From Nostoc sp. KVJ20 (GTDB lineage Bacteria > Cyanobacteriota > Cyanobacteriia > Cyanobacteriales > Nostocaceae): DNA of 60,117 bases. The position numbers were made by a program, and so were the translations under genes. The DNA lies in the NCBI RefSeq assembly GCF_001712795.1, contig NZ_KV757611.1, forward strand, positions 1 through 60,117, in the 5' to 3' direction. Shown one piece after another: positions 24,851 to 35,807 of the stretch. A model generated the notes under the pieces. That model worked only from the letters and a program-made list of their open reading frames with translations, was not told the DNA's origin and did no database searches. Positions within the stretch are counted from its first letter, which is position 1. Each line of letters opens with the position of its first letter.

Positions 24851-27067
24851 ATGATAAATAAATTACTGGCGAAGTTAGAAAAACTCCGTCGCAAGCTCAA
24901 TCAGCACATCAAAAAATTATCTCAACCTAGATATTTACAAAGAAGTAAAACTTTTAATTTTTTACTCAGTCTGACTGTTGGAGTCATTGTTACTACCATT
25001 GGCATTACAACAGACTGGGCGACAACTGGAACACCCACGCTTACCTATAAAACATCGTGGATAGGTAATACTATTGGCAGTGGAAATCTACGGATACAAA
25101 ATAATATTGAGGCCATGTATGTTACCCCTGATGGCACAGTTTATACCAACAGCCATTGGGATGAAGCGGGAACAGAAGCAGGAATCTATAAAGATGGTAA
25201 GATTATTGGTGCTCTTGGGGATACTCACGGCTGGAGTCGTGGTGGTGGCAAAGCTGTAACAGCAAATAGTAAATATATTTACATTGCCATGACTCAAGGT
25301 TCGAGGGGCAATACAAAAGAAGATTACCCACCAGAAGGAACAACTTGGTATTCTGTTAGACGCTATGATTTGACAGGAAAACCTGCACCGTTTCCTGAAG
25401 GGCGTGGCTGGGATAAAAGTATGTTGATTACCAGTACTAAAAGTGAAGTTACTGGATTAGCAACTTTGGGAAGCGAGTTGTATGTGAGTGATTCTGCTGC
25501 TAACCGGATTCGTGTTTATGATACTGATACGATGAAAGAACTCCGCAGCTTTACCGTTGCGAATCCGGGAGGAATAACTATTGATTCACAAAAAAATCTG
25601 TGGATTATTCAAAGTAAAAATGGTAGTAAACCTGCGAAAATTTTACATTATTCCCAGAGTGGAAAGCAATTATCCCAAGAGATTGCAGATATCGTTGAAC
25701 CAAGTGCGATCGCAATTAATCATCAAGGTAAGCTGTTAGTGGCAGAAAATGGGCCGCGTCAGCAGATGTTGATTTATGACATCAAAGATCAGCCATTGCA
25801 GACGGGTAGTTTTGGCTGTAAGGGCGGTATCTATGCAGGAGTTCCGGGTGAAGTTCGAGATTTAAAACTTTACGGACTTACCGGAGTTGGTACAGATGCT
25901 TCTGGCAATATCTACATAAATAGTAATGGTTTCAACAAGTCGGGAACAGATTTGCGGAAATTTTCGCCATCGGGAAAACTAATGTGGCGATCGCTGGGAT
26001 TGATATTCGTCGATAATGCAGATGCCGATCCTAAAACTGATGGTGTAGATGTATTCACCAAACAAGAACACTATCTGATGGATTACAGTAAGGCTGCTGG
26101 TAAGCAATGGACTTACAAAGCCTACACTTTAAATGCTTTCAAATATCCTCAAGATCCACGTCTGCATACATCGCCAGATGGAACCTTTGTTCGCCGCATC
26201 CAAGGAAAGCCGTTTTTGTTCCTCACAGATATGTATAACAGCTTTCTACAAATATATCGTTTTAATCCAGACACAGATGGCAAAGTAGCCATCCCAGCCG
26301 GAATGTTTGTCGGAACTAATAGCGCAGACAAACCATTTATTAGCGGAAATTGGCCACCGCATCAACCAAAACAAGGAGAATGGATCTGGCGCGATCGCAA
26401 CGGAAATGGCAAATTTGAAAAGGACGAATATGATACCAGCAAAGATTATCCCTATATCGGCGGCTGGTGGGTAGACAGCAAAGGAGATGTTTGGAAAGCT
26501 TTGCGAACAGAAGATGGTATTCGCCACTATCCTTTACAGGGAATAGATCCTAAAGGCAACCCCATCTACAGCTATAGTTCGATAGAAAAGCAGACTACTC
26601 CCAACATATTTAACGACTTGCGGCGAATCGAATATTTCCCCGAAACAGATACTATGTATTTGTCAGGCTTTACAGTAGATCACCCTGCATTCGGTGACGA
26701 TGCTGGTGTTGCTGGATCTGAGATTGCCCGTTTTGACAACTGGAGTAAAGGAAATCGTACTCCCAAGTGGCGAATTGTGATTCCCTACGACACCATCGGC
26801 AAACGCGAAGTGTCTACGGCGGCTATGAGTGTGGCGGGAGATTATGTATTTGCCGTGACAGTTAAAACCGCAGAAGTGTATGTCTACAATGCCAAGACGG
26901 GAGTGCAAGTACAACTGCTAAAACCAGGCCCAGAAGTTGGTAGTGAAAGTGGCTGGATTGATATCCCCTACGGCATCCGCGCTTTTCGTCGTTCCAATGG
27001 TGAGCATCTGGTATTTGTAGAAGAAAATTGGAAAGGGAAAGTGATTATTTATCGGCTAGCGAGTTAA
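24851..27067 (+). CDS. Membrane-anchored beta-propeller (NHL-like) extracytoplasmic protein
   Basis: 738 residues. A Lys/Arg-rich cytoplasmic start is followed by one hydrophobic helix (FLLSLTVGVIVTTIGITT, about residues 37-55), so the bulk lies outside the cytoplasmic membrane. Repeated blade-like motifs suggest an NHL/six-bladed propeller: ALGSELYVSDSAANRIRVYD, GGITIDSQKNLWIIQ, PSAIAINHQGKLLVAENG and GVGTDASGNIYINSNGF. An EF-hand-like calcium loop occurs in WRDRNGNGKFEKDEYD. No catalytic motif is recognised. It is divergent from two glycosyltransferases, so a surface-glycan role is possible but unproven. The product is a hypothetical protein with a recognisable fold only. Confidence 0.7.
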   Translation: MINKLLAKLEKLRRKLNQHIKKLSQPRYLQRSKTFNFLLSLTVGVIVTTIGITTDWATTGTPTLTYKTSWIGNTIGSGNLRIQNNIEAMYVTPDGTVYTNSHWDEAGTEAGIYKDGKIIGALGDTHGWSRGGGKAVTANSKYIYIAMTQGSRGNTKEDYPPEGTTWYSVRRYDLTGKPAPFPEGRGWDKSMLITSTKSEVTGLATLGSELYVSDSAANRIRVYDTDTMKELRSFTVANPGGITIDSQKNLWIIQSKNGSKPAKILHYSQSGKQLSQEIADIVEPSAIAINHQGKLLVAENGPRQQMLIYDIKDQPLQTGSFGCKGGIYAGVPGEVRDLKLYGLTGVGTDASGNIYINSNGFNKSGTDLRKFSPSGKLMWRSLGLIFVDNADADPKTDGVDVFTKQEHYLMDYSKAAGKQWTYKAYTLNAFKYPQDPRLHTSPDGTFVRRIQGKPFLFLTDMYNSFLQIYRFNPDTDGKVAIPAGMFVGTNSADKPFISGNWPPHQPKQGEWIWRDRNGNGKFEKDEYDTSKDYPYIGGWWVDSKGDVWKALRTEDGIRHYPLQGIDPKGNPIYSYSSIEKQTTPNIFNDLRRIEYFPETDTMYLSGFTVDHPAFGDDAGVAGSEIARFDNWSKGNRTPKWRIVIPYDTIGKREVSTAAMSVAGDYVFAVTVKTAEVYVYNAKTGVQVQLLKPGPEVGSESGWIDIPYGIRAFRRSNGEHLVFVEENWKGKVIIYRLAS

Positions 27068-27092
27068 GTCTTTACAGCAATTACCTCTACAC

Positions 27093-27125
27093 AGATCCCC
27101 GACTTCTTTGAGAAGTGAGGGATCT
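27093..27125. repeat. Hairpin repeat downstream of the beta-propeller gene
   Basis: AGATCCCCGACTTCTTTGAG followed by its complement arm (AGAAGTGAGGGATCT) forms a stem-loop with one or two mismatches. It lies 25 bp past the stop codon. No T-run follows, but placement fits a transcript-end structure or a dispersed palindromic repeat. Confidence 0.55.
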
Positions 27126-27204
27126 TGTGTATTCAGGATTGCTTGCTATATGTACAATAATATGTGATTAAATGTATCGCAGATTTAATCAGATAAAATG
27201 CTCC

Positions 27205-28068
27205 ATGCGTCGAGACTCAATTTTTTACAAACTGTTTCAACAATCCCCTACTCTTTTATTTGAACTATTGACAAATCCACCAACAAATGCAAATGCTTAT
27301 CGATTTGATTCGGTAGCTGTCAAAGAACCCAAATTTGAAATTGACGGGGTATTTCTCCTACCAGAAAGCGAGACTCCTGGAGTTGTATATTTTTGTGAGG
27401 TACAGTTTCAAAAGGATGAACAGCTTTATGAAAGAGTATTTGCTGAATCTTCACTATATTTCTACCGCAACCGCACCAGATTTAATGACTGGCAAGCAGT
27501 TGTAATTTATCCATCTCGCAATACCGAACAAAGTAACATTTACCCTCATCGGGGATTGCTCAATAGTAACCAAGTACATCGGGTGTATTTGGATGAATTG
27601 GGGAATATTCGCCAATTACCTTTATGGGTGGCACTGATGGTACTAACTACGATAGAGGAAGTAGAAGCACCTGAAGAGGCAAGATATTTGTTAACAAGAA
27701 CTAATCAAGAAGTACCATTAGCAGAGGGTCGCGTCATAATAGAAATAGTGACGACGATAATGATGTACAGATTTGAACAATTGAGCCAAGCGGAGGTAGA
27801 GTCTATGCTAGGAATAACACTACAGCAAACGAGAGTTTATCGAGAAATCAAGGAAGAAGGACGAGAAGAAGGACGAGAAGAAGGACGAGAAGCGATGGCT
27901 AATGCTATTTCCCGACAATTAACTAAGCGCCTTGGAAAACTGTCTGAGGAAATGCGATCTTCCATTTCTGGTTTATCTTTGCCTGTTCTCGCAGATTTGA
28001 GTGAAGCACTGTTAGATTTCACCAGTTTGACTGATTTACAAGCTTGGTTAGAAGGAAGAATAGATTAA
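27205..28068 (+). CDS. DUF2887/Rpn-family PD-(D/E)XK nuclease-like protein
   Basis: About 287 residues from ATG 27205 ([13 protein letters not shown], the usual family start); an upstream in-frame ATG at 27172 would add 11 residues. The family, widespread in cyanobacteria and often annotated as Rpn-like recombination nuclease or putative transposase, shows [10 protein letters not shown], then [20 protein letters not shown], i.e. the D...ExQ core of a PD-(D/E)XK fold. The C-terminal part has [21 protein letters not shown] and the typical [11 protein letters not shown] tract, encoded by three 12-bp direct repeats at about 27856-27892. The role is uncertain. The stop overlaps the convergent aspartoacylase gene by 4 bp. 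Confidence 0.82.
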   Translation: MRRDSIFYKLFQQSPTLLFELLTNPPTNANAYRFDSVAVKEPKFEIDGVFLLPESETPGVVYFCEVQFQKDEQLYERVFAESSLYFYRNRTRFNDWQAVVIYPSRNTEQSNIYPHRGLLNSNQVHRVYLDELGNIRQLPLWVALMVLTTIEEVEAPEEARYLLTRTNQEVPLAEGRVIIEIVTTIMMYRFEQLSQAEVESMLGITLQQTRVYREIKEEGREEGREEGREAMANAISRQLTKRLGKLSEEMRSSISGLSLPVLADLSEALLDFTSLTDLQAWLEGRID

Positions 28069-28964
28069 ACTACCTCTTGGTGCTTTTGGCTTAGATACAT
28101 CGCAATTCCTTTCTCGTAGTAAGCTGCTTCATTAATAAAAACAGGATAAACAGTAGACGCTCCCTCATAGAAAATATCTTTTCCTGCAAAAGTCAGAAAC
28201 ATTGGATCGCCTGGATTCAGAGGTTCATAATCCCGAAACTGAAGCTGGGGATGAATCATAGCTTGAATTTTGCCGCGTGGGCGCAACCCCCCGTAGGCAT
28301 CGCTTCTAGGATAATCGATCGTCTCAATGTATTGATAGAATGTAAGCGTACTATTTGACTGCGGAATATTACCTTGGTTGCAACCTTCAAAATAGTCTAA
28401 AATTGCATACATAAGCTGCTCTGTTTGCTGAAATAATTCCGCGTTTAAGATATTTTGAGCTACAGCACCAACTTCTATCACAAAACCCAATTCGCACAAA
28501 GAACGGAGAAAACCACCTTCTCTAGATTGTTGATTAACAAAAATCTTTACCATCGGATTTATCGAAGTCAAATAAGCGCCTAACCGAAGTAAGAAAGGGT
28601 GCATATCACAAAAAATCAGACTTAAACCCATGTTGGCAGTTGTGCTGTGCAAATCAATAATTACATCTACAAAAGGCTGATTTTGCGGTTGCAATATCTG
28701 TTGAATTTCTTTTGCCCGCGTATCTTCGTAACTTGAAAGTTGGGTATTTTGTAAGCTTTGATTAGTGAAGCAGCGATTTAAATCCTTCTCAATGTATCGT
28801 TTGCCTTCTTCAATAGCTTTGAGATTGCCAAGTAATGCCAGAGTTTCAAAACTTCCTCTGTTGATTAAATTAGGATACTGCTGAAACTTTTTGACTAGAT
28901 ATACTCCTGTTAACTCATTACCGTGGTTTCCTCCAACGATCGCAACTCGTTCAATCTGACTCAT
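28065..28964 (-). CDS. Aspartoacylase family zinc hydrolase
   Basis: 299 residues of the AstE/AspA (M14-like) family, which deacylates N-acyl amino acids such as N-acetylaspartate. Zinc ligands are visible in [10 protein letters not shown] (His and Glu) and [11 protein letters not shown] (His). The catalytic Glu is in [11 protein letters not shown], and the substrate-binding Arg/Asn block in KDLNRCF. The C-terminal half has [25 protein letters not shown] precedes the ATG. Relative to what I recall of relatives, residues ~219-231 ([11 protein letters not shown]) look like an insertion encoded by a GC-rich repeat (28272-28309). The gene ends in a 4-bp convergent overlap with the DUF2887 gene. 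The physiological substrate is unknown. Confidence 0.9.
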   Translation of the reverse strand: MSQIERVAIVGGNHGNELTGVYLVKKFQQYPNLINRGSFETLALLGNLKAIEEGKRYIEKDLNRCFTNQSLQNTQLSSYEDTRAKEIQQILQPQNQPFVDVIIDLHSTTANMGLSLIFCDMHPFLLRLGAYLTSINPMVKIFVNQQSREGGFLRSLCELGFVIEVGAVAQNILNAELFQQTEQLMYAILDYFEGCNQGNIPQSNSTLTFYQYIETIDYPRSDAYGGLRPRGKIQAMIHPQLQFRDYEPLNPGDPMFLTFAGKDIFYEGASTVYPVFINEAAYYEKGIAMYLSQKHQEVV

Positions 28965-29074
28965 AACAACCTCATATCTAAAAAACTTGTAGAGCTGATA
29001 CTATAATGCTTACCCTACGGTTATTGAGAATGGCGCAAGATAGAAGTATAGCTTCTGCTGGCTAAATCTTGTAA

Positions 29075-30382
<1,308 letters not shown>

Positions 30383-30558
30383 ATTTCTTACAAAAATTCA
30401 TAGCTTTAACGTTACTTATGAATATTTAAGTTGTTGCGATGCCTGCGTCGGTAAACAACGCAGTCAGTTTAATCTCAACCAGAGTACCATTTGCACGGTT
30501 TAACTCATCCCAAATTATGATTTGATTAAAGGTATTATCCAAATAAAAAACTTTTAAT

Positions 30559-31041
30559 ATGAGAAAACTGTCGCTGATTCTCCCCTTAGCCATTCTAGCT
30601 TTTGGCAGTGTAGTTGTTAATAGCCAAGAAACGTCCTCACCCAATACTTACACTCAATCTGTTACCCGTGAAGTTTTAGCGAGTGGTTATCCTACTCAAG
30701 ATAAAAAGCAGATTCTTGAGCTTGTACGCTATACCATTGCACCAAGAGCAAAACTCCCTACTCATACTCATCCGGGAATGCAGATTGAACGAGTAGAGGC
30801 GGGAACCTTAACTTATACTGTTGTGGAAGGAGAAGCTAAAGTAACGAAAGCTAACGGCACAGAATTCATTCTTCAAAAAGGGAAAACTATACAGCTTACA
30901 GTGGGAGATGCTTTAGTTGAATCTGCCGGAATGGTGCATTATGGAGAAAACCAAACAAACAAACCGATTATTCTGTTGTCTGCTTCTTTATTTAATACTA
31001 ATCAACCAAAAGCTATTTTAACCAATCCTGAAAACAGATGA
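30559..31041 (+). CDS. Secreted cupin-domain protein
   Basis: 160 residues. An N-terminal signal peptide (RKLSLILPLAILAFGSVVV) suggests export. The cupin barrel has the first motif THTHPGMQIERVEAGTLTYTV (metal-binding His, His and Glu) and the second motif GDALVESAGMVHYGEN with its His. Such proteins bind a metal and a small ligand; enzymatic activity is not predictable. The gene stands alone between the AGE epimerase and a kinase. No clear ribosome binding site is visible ahead of ATG 30559. Confidence 0.85.
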   Translation: MRKLSLILPLAILAFGSVVVNSQETSSPNTYTQSVTREVLASGYPTQDKKQILELVRYTIAPRAKLPTHTHPGMQIERVEAGTLTYTVVEGEAKVTKANGTEFILQKGKTIQLTVGDALVESAGMVHYGENQTNKPIILLSASLFNTNQPKAILTNPENR

Positions 31042-31358
31042 ATGTGATGAGAATTGCAGGTCTTATTGAGTTTGATTTTTATACATTTTTATTTTTAGGC
31101 AAAATCTAGGCAGTATTGAGTAGATAAGCTAATCATCATTCATTTTTCCAGACTTATTCGCTTGTAGTAAGGGCTACCCTACGGGAACGCTTTGCGAACA
31201 GCCCTGGTTTTATACAACATAAATGCTCATTAGCTTAGTAAGTCAAATTTTAGAAAAATACTCTCTTTAATGCTTGTTGCTAACTTAAGTAATCTTACAG
31301 TGGGGCAGTAATAAACAGGAAAGCTATAAAAGCAACAAAGTTTTGGAGTCACGAGCAA
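31042..31358. other. Intergenic region with a dispersed palindromic repeat
   Basis: It contains a GTAGTAAGGGCT...AGCCC repeat-type stem at about 31165-31205, related to the GTAGTAAG palindrome at 21840-21945. The remainder is AT-rich with no other feature I would support; the kinase promoter should lie here. Confidence 0.5.
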
Positions 31359-32756
31359 ATGACAAGTCAAGAATCACCAGATTCTAACCAAGAAATCCTG
31401 TTGGAAAGATATCAAGTGCAACAGGAACTAGGCAAAAAAGCCGGACGGCGGACGCTGCTAGCTCGTGACTTACAAACTCAAGAATTAGTAGTGGTCAAAA
31501 TACTGTCTTTTGGTAATGAGTTTGAATGGAACGACCTCAAATTATTTGAGCGGGAAGCTGAAACTCTCAAAGCACTCTCGCACCCAGCCATTCCCCGCTA
31601 CCTTGACTACTTCGAGCTAGATTCACCCAACAGCAAAGGATTTGCACTCGTACAAAGTTATATTCCAGCCCAATCTCTAGAAGCACAACTCAAAGCTGGG
31701 CGTAGTTTCAGTGAAGAAGAAGTTAAGGAACTAGCAAAAGCGATTCTAGAAATTCTCAAATATCTGCATGGTCGTCAACCGCCCGTGATTCATCGTGATA
31801 TCAAGCCAAGCAATATTCTTTTAACAAATCGCTCTGGTAATAGTGTGGGTGAAGTGTACTTGGTAGATTTTGGTTCAGTGCAAACCATCGCCAGAAGAAG
31901 CAGCACAATTATAGTAATGGGAACTTACGGCTATGTACCACCAGAACAATTTAATGGTAGAGCTATTCCTGCTTCTGACCTTTACAGTTTGGGAGCCACT
32001 TTAATTTATCTGGTAACAGGTCAGCATCCAGCCGATTTACCACTAACTGACTTGCGGCTTGAATTTGAACAGGTAGCCAATATTAATCTTACTTTCAGCA
32101 GTTGGTTGAGGAGAATGACAGAACCAATTGCGAGTAAACGTTTGATTTCTGCTGAAGACGCTTTGCAAGCCTTAAACAACCTAGGAAATCCAGATCAAGT
32201 TCAGAATATACAAAGTAATTTACTCCCTATAAAACCTTCTGACAGTAAAGTTTTATTAAATAAGAATACTAACTATTTAGAAATTATTATTCCCCCAGAC
32301 GGTTTATTTAAAAGAAGGACTCTAATAAATTTGATATTATCTATACCAATTATGTTATTTATCCCTAATTTATCAATTTTATTTGCAAGTATAAATGTTT
32401 TTTCATTAGTAGTTATTCTAATAATTTTATCCTTTGTAATTATGTTATTTATTTCTCTCTTCATAGGTATCATGGGTAAAAAGAAGCTTTATATTAATAA
32501 TGAGAAAATTTTCCTGATTTATGAATTGTTTGGAATTAAACGTCTTCACCCATCTGCAACTTTGAGAAAAGATATTCTACGTTTAGAACGAAGTAAGGAT
32601 ACATATAATCAACCTTCCTTAACAATCTGGGCAGGAACTAAAAAATATGACATTTTAACTGGTGAATTTTATTTTTTTCCTGTCACTCCTCCAGAACTTG
32701 ACTGGCTAGCTCATGAACTTAGCGATTGGCTAGGTTTACCAATTACTAGAGAGTAA
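31359..32756 (+). CDS. Serine/threonine protein kinase with C-terminal membrane region
   Basis: 465 residues. The kinase domain (about 15-270) carries YQVQQELGKKAGRRTLLAR in place of a canonical glycine loop, the ATP lysine in ELVVVKIL, HRDIKPSNILL, the DFG in LVDFGSVQ, GTYGYVPPEQF and ASDLYSLGATLIYLVTGQHP. This degenerate-loop type is common in cyanobacteria. Residues ~345-405 form two or three membrane helices (INLILSIPIMLFIPNL, LVVILIILSFVIMLFISLF), and the tail has a folded segment ending in WLAHELSDWLGLPI. GGAG lies shortly before the ATG. The substrate is unknown. It abuts (1 bp) the convergent BrxD-like gene. Confidence 0.9.
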   Translation: MTSQESPDSNQEILLERYQVQQELGKKAGRRTLLARDLQTQELVVVKILSFGNEFEWNDLKLFEREAETLKALSHPAIPRYLDYFELDSPNSKGFALVQSYIPAQSLEAQLKAGRSFSEEEVKELAKAILEILKYLHGRQPPVIHRDIKPSNILLTNRSGNSVGEVYLVDFGSVQTIARRSSTIIVMGTYGYVPPEQFNGRAIPASDLYSLGATLIYLVTGQHPADLPLTDLRLEFEQVANINLTFSSWLRRMTEPIASKRLISAEDALQALNNLGNPDQVQNIQSNLLPIKPSDSKVLLNKNTNYLEIIIPPDGLFKRRTLINLILSIPIMLFIPNLSILFASINVFSLVVILIILSFVIMLFISLFIGIMGKKKLYINNEKIFLIYELFGIKRLHPSATLRKDILRLERSKDTYNQPSLTIWAGTKKYDILTGEFYFFPVTPPELDWLAHELSDWLGLPITRE

Positions 32757-32757
32757 A

Positions 32758-34086
32758 CTACAAACTAAATTCTGCTGCACCATCCTCATCCACTTCTGCA
32801 TCCTTACCCATAGCAGTAGGTTTAAATTTAGAGCCATGAATTAATTCACCAAATGCAATTCCTGGATTTTGGTGAAGAATATTCAACACACTCATAAAAT
32901 CTCGCACAATTTCCCCTGGTGTCAGTAATGCTTCTGCACCCAAGCGATTAATAATTTCTTGCACAAACTCCTTCAACTCACGATTTGTCAAAGTCTGTTC
33001 ATAGCCAAAATTGAGTGCATGAATCTCAGCTAAACGTTGCAAAAGCGTTAATATTTCTCCTTCACTCAACGGGTTCAACCGAATCACCGGCCCCAAATGT
33101 TCCTGAACATTAGCCTGTGCAGCAAAACGGCTTTCTTTTGTGCGTCTTTGCCAAGCTTGGTCTGCAAAAAGTCCCCGTTTCGGGTCTTCTAAAAATTTAG
33201 TTGTTCCACCAACGACAATTCCCAGATGTTCAGCTTTACATTGCATGGTATCGTTAAACATTGCGAGGAGTCGATTATAATTCTTTTCCCGTGTGACTGT
33301 AGTAGATATTTGATATATGTGTACAGCTTCATCAACTAAAATTAACAGCCCTTTATAGCCAATCTCAGCGACAAATTTCGCAAACAGTTTTATATAGTCA
33401 TACCAACTATCATCATCAATAATTACCCGCACTCCTAAAGCTGCTTTCGCCTCAACTTTAGTAGTAAATTCTCCCCGCAACCAACGCATTGCCGCATTTT
33501 TTAAATTATCATCATCCATTCGGTAGCCACGCCAATAAGCGATAATCACGCTACCAAAATCAAAACCGTGAACTAAGTCTTCAATATACTGAACTACTTC
33601 TCTAATTTTTGATTCAACTTGGTCATCAAAACCATCGTCATTGGGACGCATTTCAGTTTCTTTAACCACTTCTTGTTGAATTTTATTAATCCATCCTTCT
33701 AGAATTGAGACTAAAGCACCACCATCAGGACGAGTTTTTGTGGCTAGGTGGCTCATTAATTCTCGATAGGTAGCTAAACCTTCATTGTTGCTTCCAGCTA
33801 ATCGGCGTTCAGGAGATAAATCAGCATCAGCTACTACAAAACCTTGTTCCATCGCCCGGTTGCGAAGTAGTTGCAATAAAAAACTTTTACCAGAACCGTA
33901 GTTACCAATTATGAAGCGAAATGCTGCGACACCTTCTGCAATGTCATCCAGATTTTGTAATAGGCTTTTTAGTTCTTTTTCTCGACCTACTGCTATATAT
34001 TCAACTCCAACTCTGGGTACTACCCCCGCACCAAGGGAATTGATTAAAGCAGTGGAGATTTTCTTCGAGATTTTGAGCTTTGCCAT
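32758..34086 (-). CDS. BrxD-like/DUF2791 P-loop ATPase
   Basis: 442 residues of the DUF2791 P-loop family, related to the BREX protein BrxD. It has EYIAVGREKELKSLLQNLD, Walker A FIIGNYGSGKSFLLQLL, DADLSPERRL, the Walker B region GLLILVDEAVHIYQ, and the late block LNPLSEGEILTLLQRLAEIH with LTPGEIVRDFMSVLNIL. In other bacteria such ATPases occur with TerB-type proteins and helicases in predicted stress or phage-defence modules. Here it lies 94 bp downstream of a TerB-C protein on the same strand, which fits that pairing. No helicase is present. Function is inferred only. Confidence 0.82.
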   Translation of the reverse strand: MAKLKISKKISTALINSLGAGVVPRVGVEYIAVGREKELKSLLQNLDDIAEGVAAFRFIIGNYGSGKSFLLQLLRNRAMEQGFVVADADLSPERRLAGSNNEGLATYRELMSHLATKTRPDGGALVSILEGWINKIQQEVVKETEMRPNDDGFDDQVESKIREVVQYIEDLVHGFDFGSVIIAYWRGYRMDDDNLKNAAMRWLRGEFTTKVEAKAALGVRVIIDDDSWYDYIKLFAKFVAEIGYKGLLILVDEAVHIYQISTTVTREKNYNRLLAMFNDTMQCKAEHLGIVVGGTTKFLEDPKRGLFADQAWQRRTKESRFAAQANVQEHLGPVIRLNPLSEGEILTLLQRLAEIHALNFGYEQTLTNRELKEFVQEIINRLGAEALLTPGEIVRDFMSVLNILHQNPGIAFGELIHGSKFKPTAMGKDAEVDEDGAAEFSL

Positions 34087-34180
34087 GTCTTAAATTTCAC
34101 TTTATTCTAAACGCAGAAGCACGCAGTAGATAGATAAGGTACATATTTACCTTATACTAATCAATGACGGCAATAATAAT

Positions 34181-35518
34181 TTAATTTGACGAACCATGTC
34201 TAGCCATGAGATTTTCATGCATTGCAATCATTTTTTTGACATGGTTAATATTCTCAGGATAAACTTCTAGACTTTCCGAATCTGTGTTAATTATTAATTC
34301 ACCAATAGTATCATTTGCCCGTTCATTTATAGAATCGATTAAGAGATTTGGCATAGTGATGTTTGCTTCGGCAATTTTTTTAATAGCAGCATTGGGATTA
34401 TCTTGATCGACTATAGCTTTTAATACTTGTAGTTCGTATCCTGGGAGATTTTCTAAAAAAATAGCCCATTCTTCAGGTATATTCTCTGATGTATTAACAT
34501 CCGAATTTTCTATGATTGCTGAAGTTTCCATGATTTCAGAAAAAGGAAACAATTCAGGATCTTCTTCTTGGGAATTATCAGCCAAAGGCTCTGGATTGAA
34601 GGTTTCTAGTTGTTGTAGTAATTCCCATACTTGATTTTGCAATGAGTCTCGTTCTTCTTGCAATAATGAAACTTGCCCTTGCAACTGCTCTAATTCAACC
34701 TTTTGTTCTGCTATTTGGGTTTGTGAAGAGTTCAAAATAACTTGGATATTTTCTCTTTCGGTTTTTGTCGCTATCAACAATTGATTTTTTTGAGTTGTCT
34801 CAACTTCTAGCTCTTGAATTGTAATTCGTAGTTCGTATAGTTTTTCTTCTAATTGGGGTTTTAGTCTTCCTAAAAGAGTTAAATTGCTTTCAAGTTCTTG
34901 TTTCTCCTGTTGGAGTTGGGAAATTTGACTTTGTAACTGGGCGATTTCAGCACGAGATACATTAGAATTTGACTCTAGACGGCGCTTCTCTGCTGTGAGT
35001 ACAGAAAAAGCATTGTTCAATTCTGTTTGATTATTATGCAAGTTATTAATTTCAGTTTGCAAGCTACTAATTTCGGTTTCTAACTGTTTTTTTTGCCCTG
35101 CAAATGTTCTTAATTCTCGCTGTAGACTATCCCTTTGGTTACGGCTTTCTGCTACTTGATTTTGCAGTTGTTGTGATTCAGCATACAATAAATTATGATG
35201 TTCTTGGATTTGATTAACTTCCCTGACAACACGAGCCTTTAATCCCTCCATATCTTTAATTCGTTTGCGGAGAGAACCTAAAACAAACATTTCATAATTT
35301 CTGCGTCGTTTGTCTATGAATAATGCTGTGGTATAGATAGTAGCGGCAGTAATTACACCTGTGAGAAAGGCTTTATTAAAATCCCAGCTTGGGACAAGGC
35401 TAAGACCAAAACTCACACTAAAGGCAACTATCACTAGTATAAATCGATTGCTGATCATTACTGATTGCATATTGCTGTTTTTTAACGTAGTTAAATTATC
35501 AGAATAAGTAGCTCTCAT
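34181..35518 (-). CDS. Membrane-anchored coiled-coil protein with C-terminal TerB-C-like domain
   Basis: 445 residues. Two N-terminal hydrophobic helices (FILVIVAFSVSFGLSLVP and FLTGVITAATIYTTALFI) are followed by ~230 residues of uninterrupted coiled coil rich in Gln/Glu/Leu. An acidic linker leads to a ~90-residue C-terminal domain (LPGYELQVLKAIVDQDN, ANITMPNLLIDSINERAND, GELIINTD, LEVYPENINHVKKMI) that matches my memory of the TerB-C domain, which ends many tellurite-resistance/defence-linked proteins. It would be a membrane scaffold for the DUF2791 ATPase encoded next. Internal start candidates (residues 18 and 22) are possible. Assignment of TerB-C is by eye. Confidence 0.7.
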   Translation of the reverse strand: MRATYSDNLTTLKNSNMQSVMISNRFILVIVAFSVSFGLSLVPSWDFNKAFLTGVITAATIYTTALFIDKRRRNYEMFVLGSLRKRIKDMEGLKARVVREVNQIQEHHNLLYAESQQLQNQVAESRNQRDSLQRELRTFAGQKKQLETEISSLQTEINNLHNNQTELNNAFSVLTAEKRRLESNSNVSRAEIAQLQSQISQLQQEKQELESNLTLLGRLKPQLEEKLYELRITIQELEVETTQKNQLLIATKTERENIQVILNSSQTQIAEQKVELEQLQGQVSLLQEERDSLQNQVWELLQQLETFNPEPLADNSQEEDPELFPFSEIMETSAIIENSDVNTSENIPEEWAIFLENLPGYELQVLKAIVDQDNPNAAIKKIAEANITMPNLLIDSINERANDTIGELIINTDSESLEVYPENINHVKKMIAMHENLMARHGSSN

Positions 35519-35620
35519 ACTAATTCGTAATTCGTAATTCGTAATGACGCGACGCTCCTGCGTCGCTAACGCTTCGCTATCGCGGACTCGCTACCGCTAC
35601 GCTAACGTAATTCGTAATTA
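35518..35620. repeat. STRR tract (TAATTCG) interrupted by a palindromic GC-rich repeat
   Basis: Heptamers TAATTCG run at about 35521-35545 and resume at about 35606-35620. Between them lies a ~60-bp GC-rich segment (GACGCGACGCTCCTGCGTCG ... CTACCGCTACGCTAACG). It looks like one dispersed repeat inserted into another. Confidence 0.7.
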
Positions 35621-35807
35621 AAAAATGCATCCAGATTAAAGACTTAATAAAAGTGATTTTTAATCTGTTTTTCTGTTTTGTGAAATAGGAAATACTTTCA
35701 AAGTCTGGTAACATAGTCGTTCTGGAATCTGTTGTCTTAGTTACTATTGCATAACATTGTTGTGTAAATATTAAAAAATTGCAATCATCAATAAATTAAT
35801 TTTAATA

